Below, one piece after another: positions 32,169 through 40,872 of a stretch of 64,000 nt of DNA (position 1 is the stretch's first letter; each line of letters opens with the position of its first letter). Below the pieces are notes generated by a model. That model saw only the letters and a list, made by a program, of their open reading frames with translations. It searched no databases and was not told where the DNA came from. Origin of the DNA: Elusimicrobia bacterium GWF2_62_30 (GTDB lineage Bacteria > Elusimicrobiota > Elusimicrobia > Elusimicrobiales > UBA9959); contig MGUK01000044.1 of assembly GCA_001799995.1 (NCBI GenBank), positions 1-64,000 of the forward strand, written 5' to 3'. A program made the position numbers and the translations under genes.

Positions 32169-33398
32169 ATGCCTATCCCGAAATCTTTGCGGCTATCCCT
32201 GGATGGAGCCATCTCGCTGACCCTTGGCCTGTTCGCCCTTTCCGTGATCTTCTCGGTAACCATAGTAGAAGGGGCGCTTTTCCTGGCCCTTATACTCCTT
32301 CTAGTCAAAAAATATCGGGAGAGAACCCTAAAGGAACTTAAGGCCGAGGTGACCGGCCACCCCCTGTTCCTCCCGTGGATGGGCTACCTCGCCATCTGCC
32401 TGCTCACCAGCCTTACGGCCTATTACCCCGCCAAGGGATTCGGCCAGCTTAATTCCGACTTCCTTAAATACCTCTGCGTCGCGACCTTGCTGCTCGGCAT
32501 AAAAAAAGAGCACCTGCCCCGGCTTTCGGTGGTCTATACTGTAGCGGCTTTTTTTGCCGCGATCTACGCCATCTCCGAAGTGACCGGCGCCAACATGGCC
32601 GGGCTTACCATGCAGCGCACCAACGCCTTCATGAACGCTATCCGCTACAGCGAGGTGATGACGATCGCGTTCATGTTCATCCTGAGCCGGCTGATTATAC
32701 CGGGGAAGATGGTTTTCAAAGGGGAACACCTGTTCTACGGCATCGCGGCCGTGCCCGTCTTCATCTCGCTCATAATGAGCCAGGCCCGCGGCTCTTATCT
32801 GGGCCTGATGGTCGGCATTGCCGCCATGCTGTATTTCTGCACCCCCTCCAGGAAAAAAATGGCGGCCTATGCCGCCATAATGATCACCGTGGCCTCGCTG
32901 ATGATCGGGACGAACCCCGAGATGCGGGACCGGCTTACGGCTGTCGCGAACGCCAAACAGGGAGACTTCTCCCCAAATACCCCGCAGGCCGGGATCAATA
33001 TTCGCAAAGCTCTCTGGAAGATCGGCTTTACGATGATAAAGGCCCACCCCGTACTGGGCGTGGGCCCCGACAACATCAAACCGGTTTTCAAGAAATTCTA
33101 CGAGGGGATTATAGGCGAGCAGAAAGCCTGGGGCAGCCTGCACAACCTCTATATCCACCAGGCGGCGGAGCGGGGGCTGCCTGGCCTGGCGGCGCTGCTG
33201 TTCCTTTTCTGGGCCATGTTCGACTTCGCGCGCAGGCGTTTCCGCGAGGTCCGCAGCGCCTACACTCTCTGGGCGGTTTGCGTACTGCCGGCTTTCTACG
33301 CGGTAAACCTTACGGAAATATCCTTCCAGCACGTGCACACGTCGTTCGCCGTTTTCCTGGCATTGGCCTTCTCGGCCGCCTCGGAAAAAGCGGAATAG
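32169..33398 (+). CDS. O-antigen ligase/polymerase-like membrane protein (WaaL/Wzy superfamily)
   Basis: The 409-residue protein has about ten hydrophobic segments and a large periplasmic loop. SQARGSYLGLMVGI carries the conserved Arg-containing motif, and HPVLGVGPDNIKPVF plus WGSLHNLYIHQAAERGLPGL match the His-containing loop of ligases and polymerases. It would join or polymerise undecaprenyl-linked glycan. It is the first gene of the polysaccharide half of the window; a second family member is at 46003. Confidence 0.82.
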   Translation: MPIPKSLRLSLDGAISLTLGLFALSVIFSVTIVEGALFLALILLLVKKYRERTLKELKAEVTGHPLFLPWMGYLAICLLTSLTAYYPAKGFGQLNSDFLKYLCVATLLLGIKKEHLPRLSVVYTVAAFFAAIYAISEVTGANMAGLTMQRTNAFMNAIRYSEVMTIAFMFILSRLIIPGKMVFKGEHLFYGIAAVPVFISLIMSQARGSYLGLMVGIAAMLYFCTPSRKKMAAYAAIMITVASLMIGTNPEMRDRLTAVANAKQGDFSPNTPQAGINIRKALWKIGFTMIKAHPVLGVGPDNIKPVFKKFYEGIIGEQKAWGSLHNLYIHQAAERGLPGLAALLFLFWAMFDFARRRFREVRSAYTLWAVCVLPAFYAVNLTEISFQHVHTSFAVFLALAFSAASEKAE

Positions 33399-33425
33399 CC
33401 GGCCCCGCGGCCCGGTCCGTGCGGT

Positions 33426-34805
33426 TTATTTCATCCCGGCGTCTTTCTGGAACACCCTGCGGAAAGTCCTTAAAATAATGCCCAGGTCCAGGGCGAGGGA
33501 CATGTTCTTCACATAATAAAGGTCGTAGTGGAGCTTCTCCACCGATTCCTCCTTGCTGGAGGTGGCGTGGTAATTTATCTGCGCCCAGCCGGTAACGCCG
33601 GGCTTGATGAGGTGGCGCAGGTGATAATGCGGCACCGAACGCTCTAGGATATGCACCTCGCTGGTCCACTCCGGGCGCGGGCCGACCAAAGACATTTCGC
33701 CTTTCAGTACGTTCCAGAGCTGAGGGATCTCGTCGAGCCGGGAAGCCCGGAGGAAGCGCCCGAGGGCGGTTACCCGTGAGTCTCCGGATCCGGCCTTGTA
33801 AAGCGGCCCGGCCTTGCTGGCCCCCACCACCATCGTGCGCAGTTTCCAGATTATGAACCTGCGGCCCAGGTGCCCCACGCGCTTCTGCACGAAGAACATG
33901 GGCGCGCGCCAGCCGCCCTCTATTTTGACGGCGATATAGATAAGGAGGAAGAAAGGTAGCGACACCAGGAGCCCGATGACGGCGCCCAGGATGTCCAGCG
34001 CGCGCTTGAAGACCGCATAGAACTGGTCGCTCTGATGCAGCACGTTGCTCAGCAGCCAGCTGGGCTTGGCGGCATGCTCCGGCGGCACTTTGTCGTAAAG
34101 GTCCTCGTAGAAGTCCAGGTGGGTTATGATGGGGATCTCCTCCATCACGGCGGTGGACAGCAGCAGCCCCTCTATGGACGGCGTCTTTTCCGCGTCATCG
34201 GCGTCGACCACCAGCAGGTCTATTTTGGCCAGGGCGGTGCAGCGCCGGCCGTTCGGCCTCCAGTAGCCCTCGGTCTCCTGCGCCTCGCCCAGGTCCGGGA
34301 GCTCCACCACGGAAAACCCAAGGTGGGGACTGTTCTTAAGGTCCTTCTTTATCTCGTCGACGACGGTATTGCTGCCCAGGAAAGCTACGCGCTGCACTAA
34401 CAGTTTCGAAAGCACCACCCGCGTCCAGAAGCGCCTCCAGGCCGTAGAGAGGACGTGCAGGAAAAGCACGGTCAGGAAAAGGTGGGTCTTGGGCGTAAGC
34501 CCGAGCTGCAGGTAAAAAGCGTAAAAGAGAGCGCTGGCCGCGGCCAGGTTTATCACCATGGACAGCAGGCTGATATTGATGAGGTTGACCAGCTTGTTGA
34601 TGCGGCGCAGGTCGTAAAAACCGATGACGTAGAACACCCCGGTCCAGACGGGCAGGAAGACGGAGAACACCTTGACGTGCTGCAGGTAGAAATCCAGCGG
34701 CACGACGCTGAACCGGCGGGCCATGAGCGCCAGCGCCAGCGCCGCGTAAAAAAGGAAGGCGTCGCCGAGGAAGAGGAAGAACCTTCGCCACCTGAATATA
34801 AGCAT
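33426..34805 (-). CDS. Polyprenyl glycosylphosphotransferase (WcaJ/WbaP-like)
   Basis: The 459-residue initiating enzyme has four or five N-terminal membrane segments, a central Rossmann-like region (VAFLGSNTVVDEI), and the C-terminal catalytic bacterial-sugar-transferase domain with KRALDILGAVIGLLVSLPFF, FVQKRVGHLGRRFIIWKLRTM and the Arg-rich DEIPQLWNVLKGEMSLVGPRPEW. It attaches a sugar-1-phosphate to undecaprenyl phosphate. It is convergent with the ligase gene and divergent from a second such enzyme at 34929. Confidence 0.88.
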   Translation of the reverse strand: MLIFRWRRFFLFLGDAFLFYAALALALMARRFSVVPLDFYLQHVKVFSVFLPVWTGVFYVIGFYDLRRINKLVNLINISLLSMVINLAAASALFYAFYLQLGLTPKTHLFLTVLFLHVLSTAWRRFWTRVVLSKLLVQRVAFLGSNTVVDEIKKDLKNSPHLGFSVVELPDLGEAQETEGYWRPNGRRCTALAKIDLLVVDADDAEKTPSIEGLLLSTAVMEEIPIITHLDFYEDLYDKVPPEHAAKPSWLLSNVLHQSDQFYAVFKRALDILGAVIGLLVSLPFFLLIYIAVKIEGGWRAPMFFVQKRVGHLGRRFIIWKLRTMVVGASKAGPLYKAGSGDSRVTALGRFLRASRLDEIPQLWNVLKGEMSLVGPRPEWTSEVHILERSVPHYHLRHLIKPGVTGWAQINYHATSSKEESVEKLHYDLYYVKNMSLALDLGIILRTFRRVFQKDAGMK

Positions 34806-34928
34806 TAAGAGGTCACCCTAGATAACCTTATTATACAACTAAATGGCCAGCGCCCCGCTCAGCCCGCCCTGAATTTGGAATAGCGGCTAAAAAAATGTAA
34901 TCTGTTAATCACGGGTTTACTACGAACG

Positions 34929-36356
34929 ATGACCTTCCTCCCAAAAATTAAAAATCGCATTGGCGTCGCCCTTCTGTTCCTGGGCGACATCCTCGCCATC
35001 TTTGCCTTTTTCCACTTGTCCGTGCTTATCCGCGAAGGCATCCTCCCCAGGTTCATCTCGGACATGCCCGACTACAACTACAGTTTCAAGAACTATTCCT
35101 GGATCTTCGTGGTCTGGCTGCTGATCCTGCTCTACGAGGAGGGCTATTCAAAACGCCTGGCGCTCTGGGACGAGATCCGGTTCATCTGGAAATCTTCTTT
35201 CTTTTCCTCCGTGGCCATCTTCACCATGCTGTTCGTCATGAAGCGCGGCCACGAATACTCCAGGGCCCTGATCATCACGATGGCCATGGTAGCGATAATC
35301 CTTTTCCCCTTCGTGCGCATTTATTACAAACGGTTCCTGTATTACCTCGGGCTGATGCGGCGCAAGATCCTCATAATCGGCTCGGGGCCCGCGGCGGTAA
35401 GCGCTTATACCGCGATAAGGCATGAGCCGAACCTGGGCTACGAGATAGCCGGGTTCGTAGATAACGATCCCGCCATGGAAGAGATAGACGGCAACAAGGT
35501 CCGAAAAGGCATAAACAAAATAGACCGCTACATCCGCAGCGCCGGCATACATGACGTAATAGTGGCCAAGCCGGAACTGGACAAAGACGAACTGGCAAAG
35601 CTGCTGAACCACTTGCAGCACAAGGTCGAGAACACCCTTTTCATCCCGGATATAAAGGGGATAGCCGTAGCGGGCACGGAACTGCGCCATTTCTTCAGGG
35701 AACAGACCATCATCATCGAGGTAAGCAACACCCTGGCCAACCCGCTCAAATACGGCGCCAAGCGCCTCCTGGACTATCTAGCCGGCGTTATCATCTTCCT
35801 GGTTTTCCTCGCGCCGATGCTGCTGATAGCCCTTATCATCAAGCTGGACTCCAAGGGCCCGGCCATACTGCGCCAGAAGCGCATCGGCAAGAACGCCCGC
35901 GAGTTTTACTGTTTCAAATTCCGCACCATGCTGCCCGACGCGGATGAACGCCTGAAGAAGCTGCTCGAGAACGACAGGTCCGCAAAAGAGGAGTGGGAGA
36001 AATACTGGAAGCTTACCGACGATCCGCGGATAACCAGGGTCGGGAACATCCTGCGCAAGACCTCGCTGGACGAACTGCCGCAGATCCTTAACGTCATCCT
36101 CGGAGAAATGAGCCTGATCGGCCCGAGGCCCTACCTTCCGCGGGAGTGGGAGTACATCAAGGAGGAAAGCGACATCATCCACGCCCTCCCCCCCGGCATC
36201 ACCGGGCTGTGGCAGGTAAGCGGCAGGAACAACCAGGATTATAATTTCCGGATAACCATGGACAGCTGGTATGTAAAGAACTGGAACCTCTGGCTGGACG
36301 TGATGATCCTGTTCGAAACCGTCGGGGTGGTGCTTAAGAGGGACGGCGCGCGATAG
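34929..36356 (+). CDS. Polyprenyl glycosylphosphotransferase (second copy type)
   Basis: The 475-residue protein has the same domain order as the divergent neighbour: membrane segments, a Rossmann-like ILIIGSGPAAVSAYTAIRHEPNLGYEIAGFVDN, then KRLLDYLAGVIIFLVFLAPML, LRQKRIGKNAREFYCFKFRTM and DELPQILNVILGEMSLIGPRPY. Two such enzymes suggest two glycans or two possible first sugars. The start has no clear Shine-Dalgarno site. The stop is five bases from the convergent GT4 gene. Confidence 0.88.
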   Translation: MTFLPKIKNRIGVALLFLGDILAIFAFFHLSVLIREGILPRFISDMPDYNYSFKNYSWIFVVWLLILLYEEGYSKRLALWDEIRFIWKSSFFSSVAIFTMLFVMKRGHEYSRALIITMAMVAIILFPFVRIYYKRFLYYLGLMRRKILIIGSGPAAVSAYTAIRHEPNLGYEIAGFVDNDPAMEEIDGNKVRKGINKIDRYIRSAGIHDVIVAKPELDKDELAKLLNHLQHKVENTLFIPDIKGIAVAGTELRHFFREQTIIIEVSNTLANPLKYGAKRLLDYLAGVIIFLVFLAPMLLIALIIKLDSKGPAILRQKRIGKNAREFYCFKFRTMLPDADERLKKLLENDRSAKEEWEKYWKLTDDPRITRVGNILRKTSLDELPQILNVILGEMSLIGPRPYLPREWEYIKEESDIIHALPPGITGLWQVSGRNNQDYNFRITMDSWYVKNWNLWLDVMILFETVGVVLKRDGAR

Positions 36357-36361
36357 CCGGG

Positions 36362-37573
36362 CTAGGCAGGCCGGCCTCCGACCAACTCCGACAGCCCCTC
36401 AATTATTTTAGTCCTGTTATAGACTTTTTCAAGCAGCAGGCGCGAATTCCCGGAAAAAGCCCCGAGGCCGGACTTCCCGAGAGAATAAAACTTCAGAAAG
36501 CCGGCTTTTATGTCTTCCGGGCTGTCGGGCCGCGCGCAGATGCCGGTGTTGTATTCCTCCACCACGCGTTTAACTTCGCCGTTCATCACGCAGAAGATAG
36601 GTTTGGAAAAGGCCAGGTACGCCTGGAACTTGGCGGGGACCGTAAGGGCGAGCACGGGCTGATCGCAAAGAGAGATCACCATTACGTCGCTGGCCGTGAA
36701 GTAACCCGGCATTTCATCCTGCCTCTTGCGGCCCCAGAAAGCCACGCCGTTGATCCCTTCTTTTGCGGCGATGTCCTTCAACCGCTGCAGGTCGGAGCCG
36801 TCACCCACTATATTCAGCTGCATCTCCGCGTTCTCGGCCGAGGCCAGCCCGAAACCGCGGATCACATTCTCTAAATTCTGGAACTTGCCGATATTTCCCG
36901 CGAACGTAAAGTTGAATTTATCGGAAAGCTTCACGCCGCCGCCCCCTCCCTGCCCGGGCGTAACGGTGGGCCAGTTAGGAAAATGCGGCATCTGTTTGGC
37001 CCGCACATAAGGCTCTATACTTTTTGCGAACCCGGAACAGGAGACGGCGATATTATCGCAGTTGCGGTAGATGAACCCCACCAGCGTGTCCAGGAATAAA
37101 GCCAGCAGCTTCGTTTTTTTGAAGCCATAGGCGTAGACCATGTCGGGCCACACGTCCTGCACCCAGATAGTCACCGGGATGCCGCGCAGCTTGCGCAGCA
37201 GTACCGCCGGCAGCGCGAGCGTAAGCGGGCCGGTCTGGTAAACGAAGATCCTGTCGTAGCTGCGGGAGGTGAACGCGGCGACAAGGCAGCCGGTCACCGC
37301 GAAGCTGAAGTAGTTCAGGAGCTTGAAGAACAGGGAATCACGATAGCCGGTAACGGTAAAGAACCGGGTGATCTTTATGTCCTTCCAGGTTTCCCGCGCG
37401 AGCGGGCTGTTGGCATAACCCGGGAAGATCTTTCCGAAAGGATAGCTGGGAGCCTGCGTCAGCACGTCCACTTCTGCCCCGCCGGCGGCCCATTGCGAGG
37501 CCAGGTCATTAATTATGAATTCTTCCGGGTAAAAGCGCTCCGTCAGTATCAGGACCTTCAGTTTACCCGGCAT
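36362..37573 (-). CDS. WbuB-like family 4 glycosyltransferase (putative L-FucNAc/L-QuiNAc transferase)
   Basis: The 403 residues start at MPGKLKVLILTERFYPEEF; the longer frame upstream overlaps the epimerase gene antisense-like and lacks family sequence. The features FYPEEFIINDLA, EVDVLTQAPSYPFGKIFPGY, PVTIWVQDVWPDMVYAYG and the C-terminal QAYLAFSKPIFCVMNGE match the WbuB group. It follows the FnlC-like epimerase gene by eight bases, so the sugar made by that set is the likely donor. Confidence 0.8.
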   Translation of the reverse strand: MPGKLKVLILTERFYPEEFIINDLASQWAAGGAEVDVLTQAPSYPFGKIFPGYANSPLARETWKDIKITRFFTVTGYRDSLFFKLLNYFSFAVTGCLVAAFTSRSYDRIFVYQTGPLTLALPAVLLRKLRGIPVTIWVQDVWPDMVYAYGFKKTKLLALFLDTLVGFIYRNCDNIAVSCSGFAKSIEPYVRAKQMPHFPNWPTVTPGQGGGGGVKLSDKFNFTFAGNIGKFQNLENVIRGFGLASAENAEMQLNIVGDGSDLQRLKDIAAKEGINGVAFWGRKRQDEMPGYFTASDVMVISLCDQPVLALTVPAKFQAYLAFSKPIFCVMNGEVKRVVEEYNTGICARPDSPEDIKAGFLKFYSLGKSGLGAFSGNSRLLLEKVYNRTKIIEGLSELVGGRPA

Positions 37574-37581
37574 ACTTGGCC

Positions 37582-38715
37582 TCAGGCGGTCTTGCGCCAG
37601 ACAGTGCGGTTTATATAATCGGTATAGCTGAGCACGATGCGCAGCACTTTCTTGGAAACGTTGCCGGTGTCGTAGTCCGGCACCAGGCGGAACTGCCGTT
37701 CTTTCCACGAATGCTGGCTGACCACGACGGCTACGGATTCAAGCACGCGCTCCGTCTTTAGGCCGCACATGATCAGCGTGCCCTCGTCCATTCCCTCGGG
37801 CCGTTCGTGGGCCTGGCGGATGGTGACGGCGGGCACGTTGAGGATAGTGGACTCCTCGGTGATGGTGCCGCTGTCGGACACCACGCAGAAAGCGTTGAGC
37901 TGCAGTTTCACGTAGTCGTAGAAGCCCAGCGGTTTGAGGAAGCTGATGCGTTTATCCAGGCCCTTCATGCCCAGCTCTTCGAGCTTCTTGCGGGTGCGCG
38001 GATGCGTGGACACGATGACGGGCATATCGTATTTCTTCGCCAGCGCGTTGAGCGAGCCCAGCAGGTTGCGGAAATTCTCGGGGCTGTCCACGTTCTCCTC
38101 ACGGTGCGTGCTCACCACGAAGTAGGCGTTCTCTTTGAGCTTCAGGCGCTTGAGCACGCCGGACTTCATGATCTCGGGCATATAATGCGCCAGCACTTCC
38201 TTCATGGGCGAGCCGGTCTTTATCACCGTCTCCGGGCGCAGGCCCTCGGCCAGCAGGTAGCGGCGGGCATGCTCGGTGAGCGTCATATTGATGTCGCTCA
38301 GGTGGTCCACCACTTTGCGGTTGAGCTCCTCGGGCACCCGCTGGTCGAAGGAGCGGTTGCCGGCCTCCATGTGGAACACCGGGATCTTGCGGCGCTTGGC
38401 CGCTATCACGGAGAGGCAGCTGTTGGTGTCGCCGTAAAGCAGGATGGCGTCGGGCTTCTCTTTTTCCATCACCTCGTCGGCCTTGGCGATGATGTTGCCG
38501 ATGGTGGCCGCCAGCGTGGCGCCGACGGAGTCCAGGAAATAATCGGGCTTGCGGATGCCCAGCTCCTTGAAGAAGATCTCGTTGAGCTCGTAATCGTAAT
38601 TCTGCCCGGTGTGCACGATGACGTGCTCCAGGTGCTGCTCCGCCTCGTACATTACGCGGCTCAGCTTTATTATTTCCGGGCGGGTACCGACTATCGTCAT
38701 CAGTTTCAAAGGCAT
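37582..38715 (-). CDS. FnlC/WbjD-like UDP-N-acetyl sugar 2-epimerase
   Basis: A 377-residue WecB-superfamily epimerase: MTIVGTRPEIIKLSRVM, HTGQNYDYELNEIFF, LLYGDTNSCLS, FHMEAGNRSFDQRVPEELNRKVVDHLSD and the late ERPEGMDEGTLIMCGL, the last typical of FnlC/WbjD rather than plain WecB. It would perform the final C2 epimerisation giving UDP-L-FucNAc or UDP-L-QuiNAc. A good AGGAG site precedes the ATG. Confidence 0.85.
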   Translation of the reverse strand: MPLKLMTIVGTRPEIIKLSRVMYEAEQHLEHVIVHTGQNYDYELNEIFFKELGIRKPDYFLDSVGATLAATIGNIIAKADEVMEKEKPDAILLYGDTNSCLSVIAAKRRKIPVFHMEAGNRSFDQRVPEELNRKVVDHLSDINMTLTEHARRYLLAEGLRPETVIKTGSPMKEVLAHYMPEIMKSGVLKRLKLKENAYFVVSTHREENVDSPENFRNLLGSLNALAKKYDMPVIVSTHPRTRKKLEELGMKGLDKRISFLKPLGFYDYVKLQLNAFCVVSDSGTITEESTILNVPAVTIRQAHERPEGMDEGTLIMCGLKTERVLESVAVVVSQHSWKERQFRLVPDYDTGNVSKKVLRIVLSYTDYINRTVWRKTA

Positions 38716-38749
38716 AAGATCTCCTGGGGGTGTATTCCGGCAGCTCCGG

Positions 38750-39763
38750 CTATTTCAGTTCCGCCGCCACTTCCGGCAGTTTCAAAAGCAGTTCCTTTAC
38801 CTGTTTCACGCTGAGGCGTTCGGTGTTATGCGAAGTGTAGTCGGACAGCAGCGCTTCCTTCTTGTCCCCCTCGGTGAAGTACTTGTTGTAGTTCAGGTCG
38901 CGGCCGTCCATGCTCACCCGGTAGTAATTCCCCATATCCTCGGCGCGGCGCAGCTCCTCGGTGGTGGCCAGGGTCTCGAAGATCTTTTCGCCGTGGCGGA
39001 TGCCGATGCTCTTGACCGGCACGTCGGACTTGAACAGTTCCTTCAGGGCGGCTGCCAGGTCCCCCACGGTGCAGGCCGGGGCTTTTCGGATAAAGATGTC
39101 GCCCTGTTTGGCGTGATTGAAAGCGAACAGCACCAGCTTGATGGCCTCGGGCAGCGGCAGCAGGAACCTGGTCATGCCGGCGTCGGTCACGGTTATGGGC
39201 TTTTTTTCCTTGATCTGTTTGATGAACAGCGGGATGACGGAACCGCGCGAGCACATCACGTTGCCGTACCGCACGCAGGAAACCACGGTGTCCTTTTCGC
39301 CCAGCCCGCGGCAGGCGGCCTGGCTCACCTTCTCCATCAGCGCCTTGGTCATGCCCATGGCGTTGACGGGGTAAACGGCTTTGTCCGTGCCCAGGCAGAC
39401 CACGCTGGCCGCCTTGTGCTGGATGGCGGATTCCACCACGTTATGGCTGCCCATGATATTGGTCATTACGGCCTGGATAGGGAAGAATTCGCAGGAAGGG
39501 ACCTGCTTCAGGGCGGCCGCGTGGAAAACCATGTCCACGCCTTTCATGGCCTGGTCGACGCTGTCGCGCTCGCGCACGTCGCCGATATAGAACTTGACCT
39601 TGGGGTTATTGAGCTGGATGCGCATGTGCTCCTGCTTGAGCTCGTCGCGGCTGAAAATGCGCACTTCTTTGAAGTCCTTGTCCAGTATCGTATCGAGCAG
39701 TTCATGCCCGAAAGAGCCGGTGCCCCCGGTTATTAAAATAGTTTTGTTCTTGATATTCGGCAT
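38750..39763 (-). CDS. FnlA/WbjB/CapE-like UDP-GlcNAc 4,6-dehydratase/epimerase
   Basis: A 337-residue SDR enzyme with ILITGGTGSFGHELLDTIL, FHAAALKQVPSCEFFP and the Thr-Asp-Lys-type LGTDKAVYPVNAMGMTKALMEK, as in FnlA/CapE. The C-terminal region (YYRVSMDGRDLNYNKYF) is also that of FnlA. It starts the path from UDP-GlcNAc to L-configured 6-deoxy amino sugars. It lies 34 bases from the epimerase and follows the reductase by 31 bases. Confidence 0.88.
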   Translation of the reverse strand: MPNIKNKTILITGGTGSFGHELLDTILDKDFKEVRIFSRDELKQEHMRIQLNNPKVKFYIGDVRERDSVDQAMKGVDMVFHAAALKQVPSCEFFPIQAVMTNIMGSHNVVESAIQHKAASVVCLGTDKAVYPVNAMGMTKALMEKVSQAACRGLGEKDTVVSCVRYGNVMCSRGSVIPLFIKQIKEKKPITVTDAGMTRFLLPLPEAIKLVLFAFNHAKQGDIFIRKAPACTVGDLAAALKELFKSDVPVKSIGIRHGEKIFETLATTEELRRAEDMGNYYRVSMDGRDLNYNKYFTEGDKKEALLSDYTSHNTERLSVKQVKELLLKLPEVAAELK

Positions 39764-39794
39764 AATGAACAGTTCCTTTTTCTCCGGCAGGTCC

Positions 39795-40688
39795 CTATTT
39801 CCGCCAGTCGCTGTAAGGCGTAATGTCCGCGGCCATTTCGGCCATCATCTGTTTCCAGGGCGGGCAGACGAAGCCCGCCGCTTTGGCGAACCTTTCCCCG
39901 TTCAGATCGCGCCTGCATTCAAAACTGTCGTCGGGTTCTATCTGCACGTCCAGCTTATAGGCCTCTTTCATCAGCTTGACCAGCTCGAACTTGGAAACGG
40001 TCTCGCTGGAGACGTGGAAAAGCCCGTTGAGCGCGGGATGGTTCAGCACCAGGTCCTTGACCAGCAAAGCCAGCTGGTTGGTGGTAAGGCCGGTGAACAT
40101 GGCCCTGGTAAAGCCTTTTATCTTTTTCCCCTGCTGCGCCAGGAACCATTCCAGGAGCTCGGTGCCCGCGAAGATCTCGCGGCCGATAAAGGAGGAGCGC
40201 AGCGTAAGCGCGAAAGGCGCGGAGACGTCGCCCAGGGCCTTAGTGGTGCCGTAAAGGTCGCGCGCGTCCGGCAGGCTGTCCTCTACGTAGCCGCCGGTCT
40301 TGCCGTCGAAGACGCAGACGGTGCTGAAATGTATCAGGCGCGATCCGCTCTTCGAGCACCACTCGGCCAGCCGGTGCGGCAGCAGCGCGTTTATGGAAAT
40401 GGCGGAATTCTTGTCCAGGGCCTCTTTGCTGCGCAGCGTAACCCCGGCGCAATTGATTATCACGGAGGGCTTCAGGTTGTCCAGGACGGAGTTGAGGCGG
40501 GAGAAATCGCGCAGGTCCAGCCCGTCTATGACGTTAGGGCCCGTGAAAAGCCCGGTTTTAGCGTAGAAGTCCCTGTGTTTGCGGATGGAAACGAAAGCGC
40601 CGGGGAATTCCCGCGAAAAAGTCTGCCAGAGCTTATGCCCCAGCGTCCCGCCTCCGCCCGTTATAAGCAGCCTTCCCGTTTTAGACAC
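39795..40688 (-). CDS. RmlD-like NAD(P)-dependent sugar 4-reductase
   Basis: The 297-residue SDR starts at GTG (40686-40688), with GGAG 12 bases before. LLITGGGGTLGHKLW, VIINCAGVTLR, FSTVCVFDGKTGGYVED and YGTTKALGD resemble RmlD reductases. It has no C-terminal cupin domain as found in FnlB/WbjC (about 370 residues), so it resembles the RmlD-type reductases used for UDP-L-QuiNAc. It is the first gene of the four-gene set ending in the WbuB-like transferase. Confidence 0.8.
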   Translation of the reverse strand: MSKTGRLLITGGGGTLGHKLWQTFSREFPGAFVSIRKHRDFYAKTGLFTGPNVIDGLDLRDFSRLNSVLDNLKPSVIINCAGVTLRSKEALDKNSAISINALLPHRLAEWCSKSGSRLIHFSTVCVFDGKTGGYVEDSLPDARDLYGTTKALGDVSAPFALTLRSSFIGREIFAGTELLEWFLAQQGKKIKGFTRAMFTGLTTNQLALLVKDLVLNHPALNGLFHVSSETVSKFELVKLMKEAYKLDVQIEPDDSFECRRDLNGERFAKAAGFVCPPWKQMMAEMAADITPYSDWRK

Positions 40689-40803
40689 GCGCGTTGTACT
40701 CCGGCATTCCAGCGAAAGTTAATACAGGGATCACTCGCCCTTATGATGTAATGATAACAAATTTTAATTGGAGCAACTATCCAAAGCCGCGTACTCGTCC
40801 GCA

Positions 40804-40832
40804 GCTGACAAAAGCACGCCCCACGCTATATA
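40804..40832 (+). promoter_or_regulatory. Candidate promoter of the GT87 gene
   Basis: CTGACA (40804-40809), 17 bases, then TATATA (40827-40832). Another TATAAT lies at 40840-40845. The transcript would have a leader of at least 25 bases without a clear Shine-Dalgarno site. Confidence 0.45.
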
Positions 40833-40872
40833 TTTTATCTATAATGGTAAGCGTGCTGCACGCACGCGTCTT

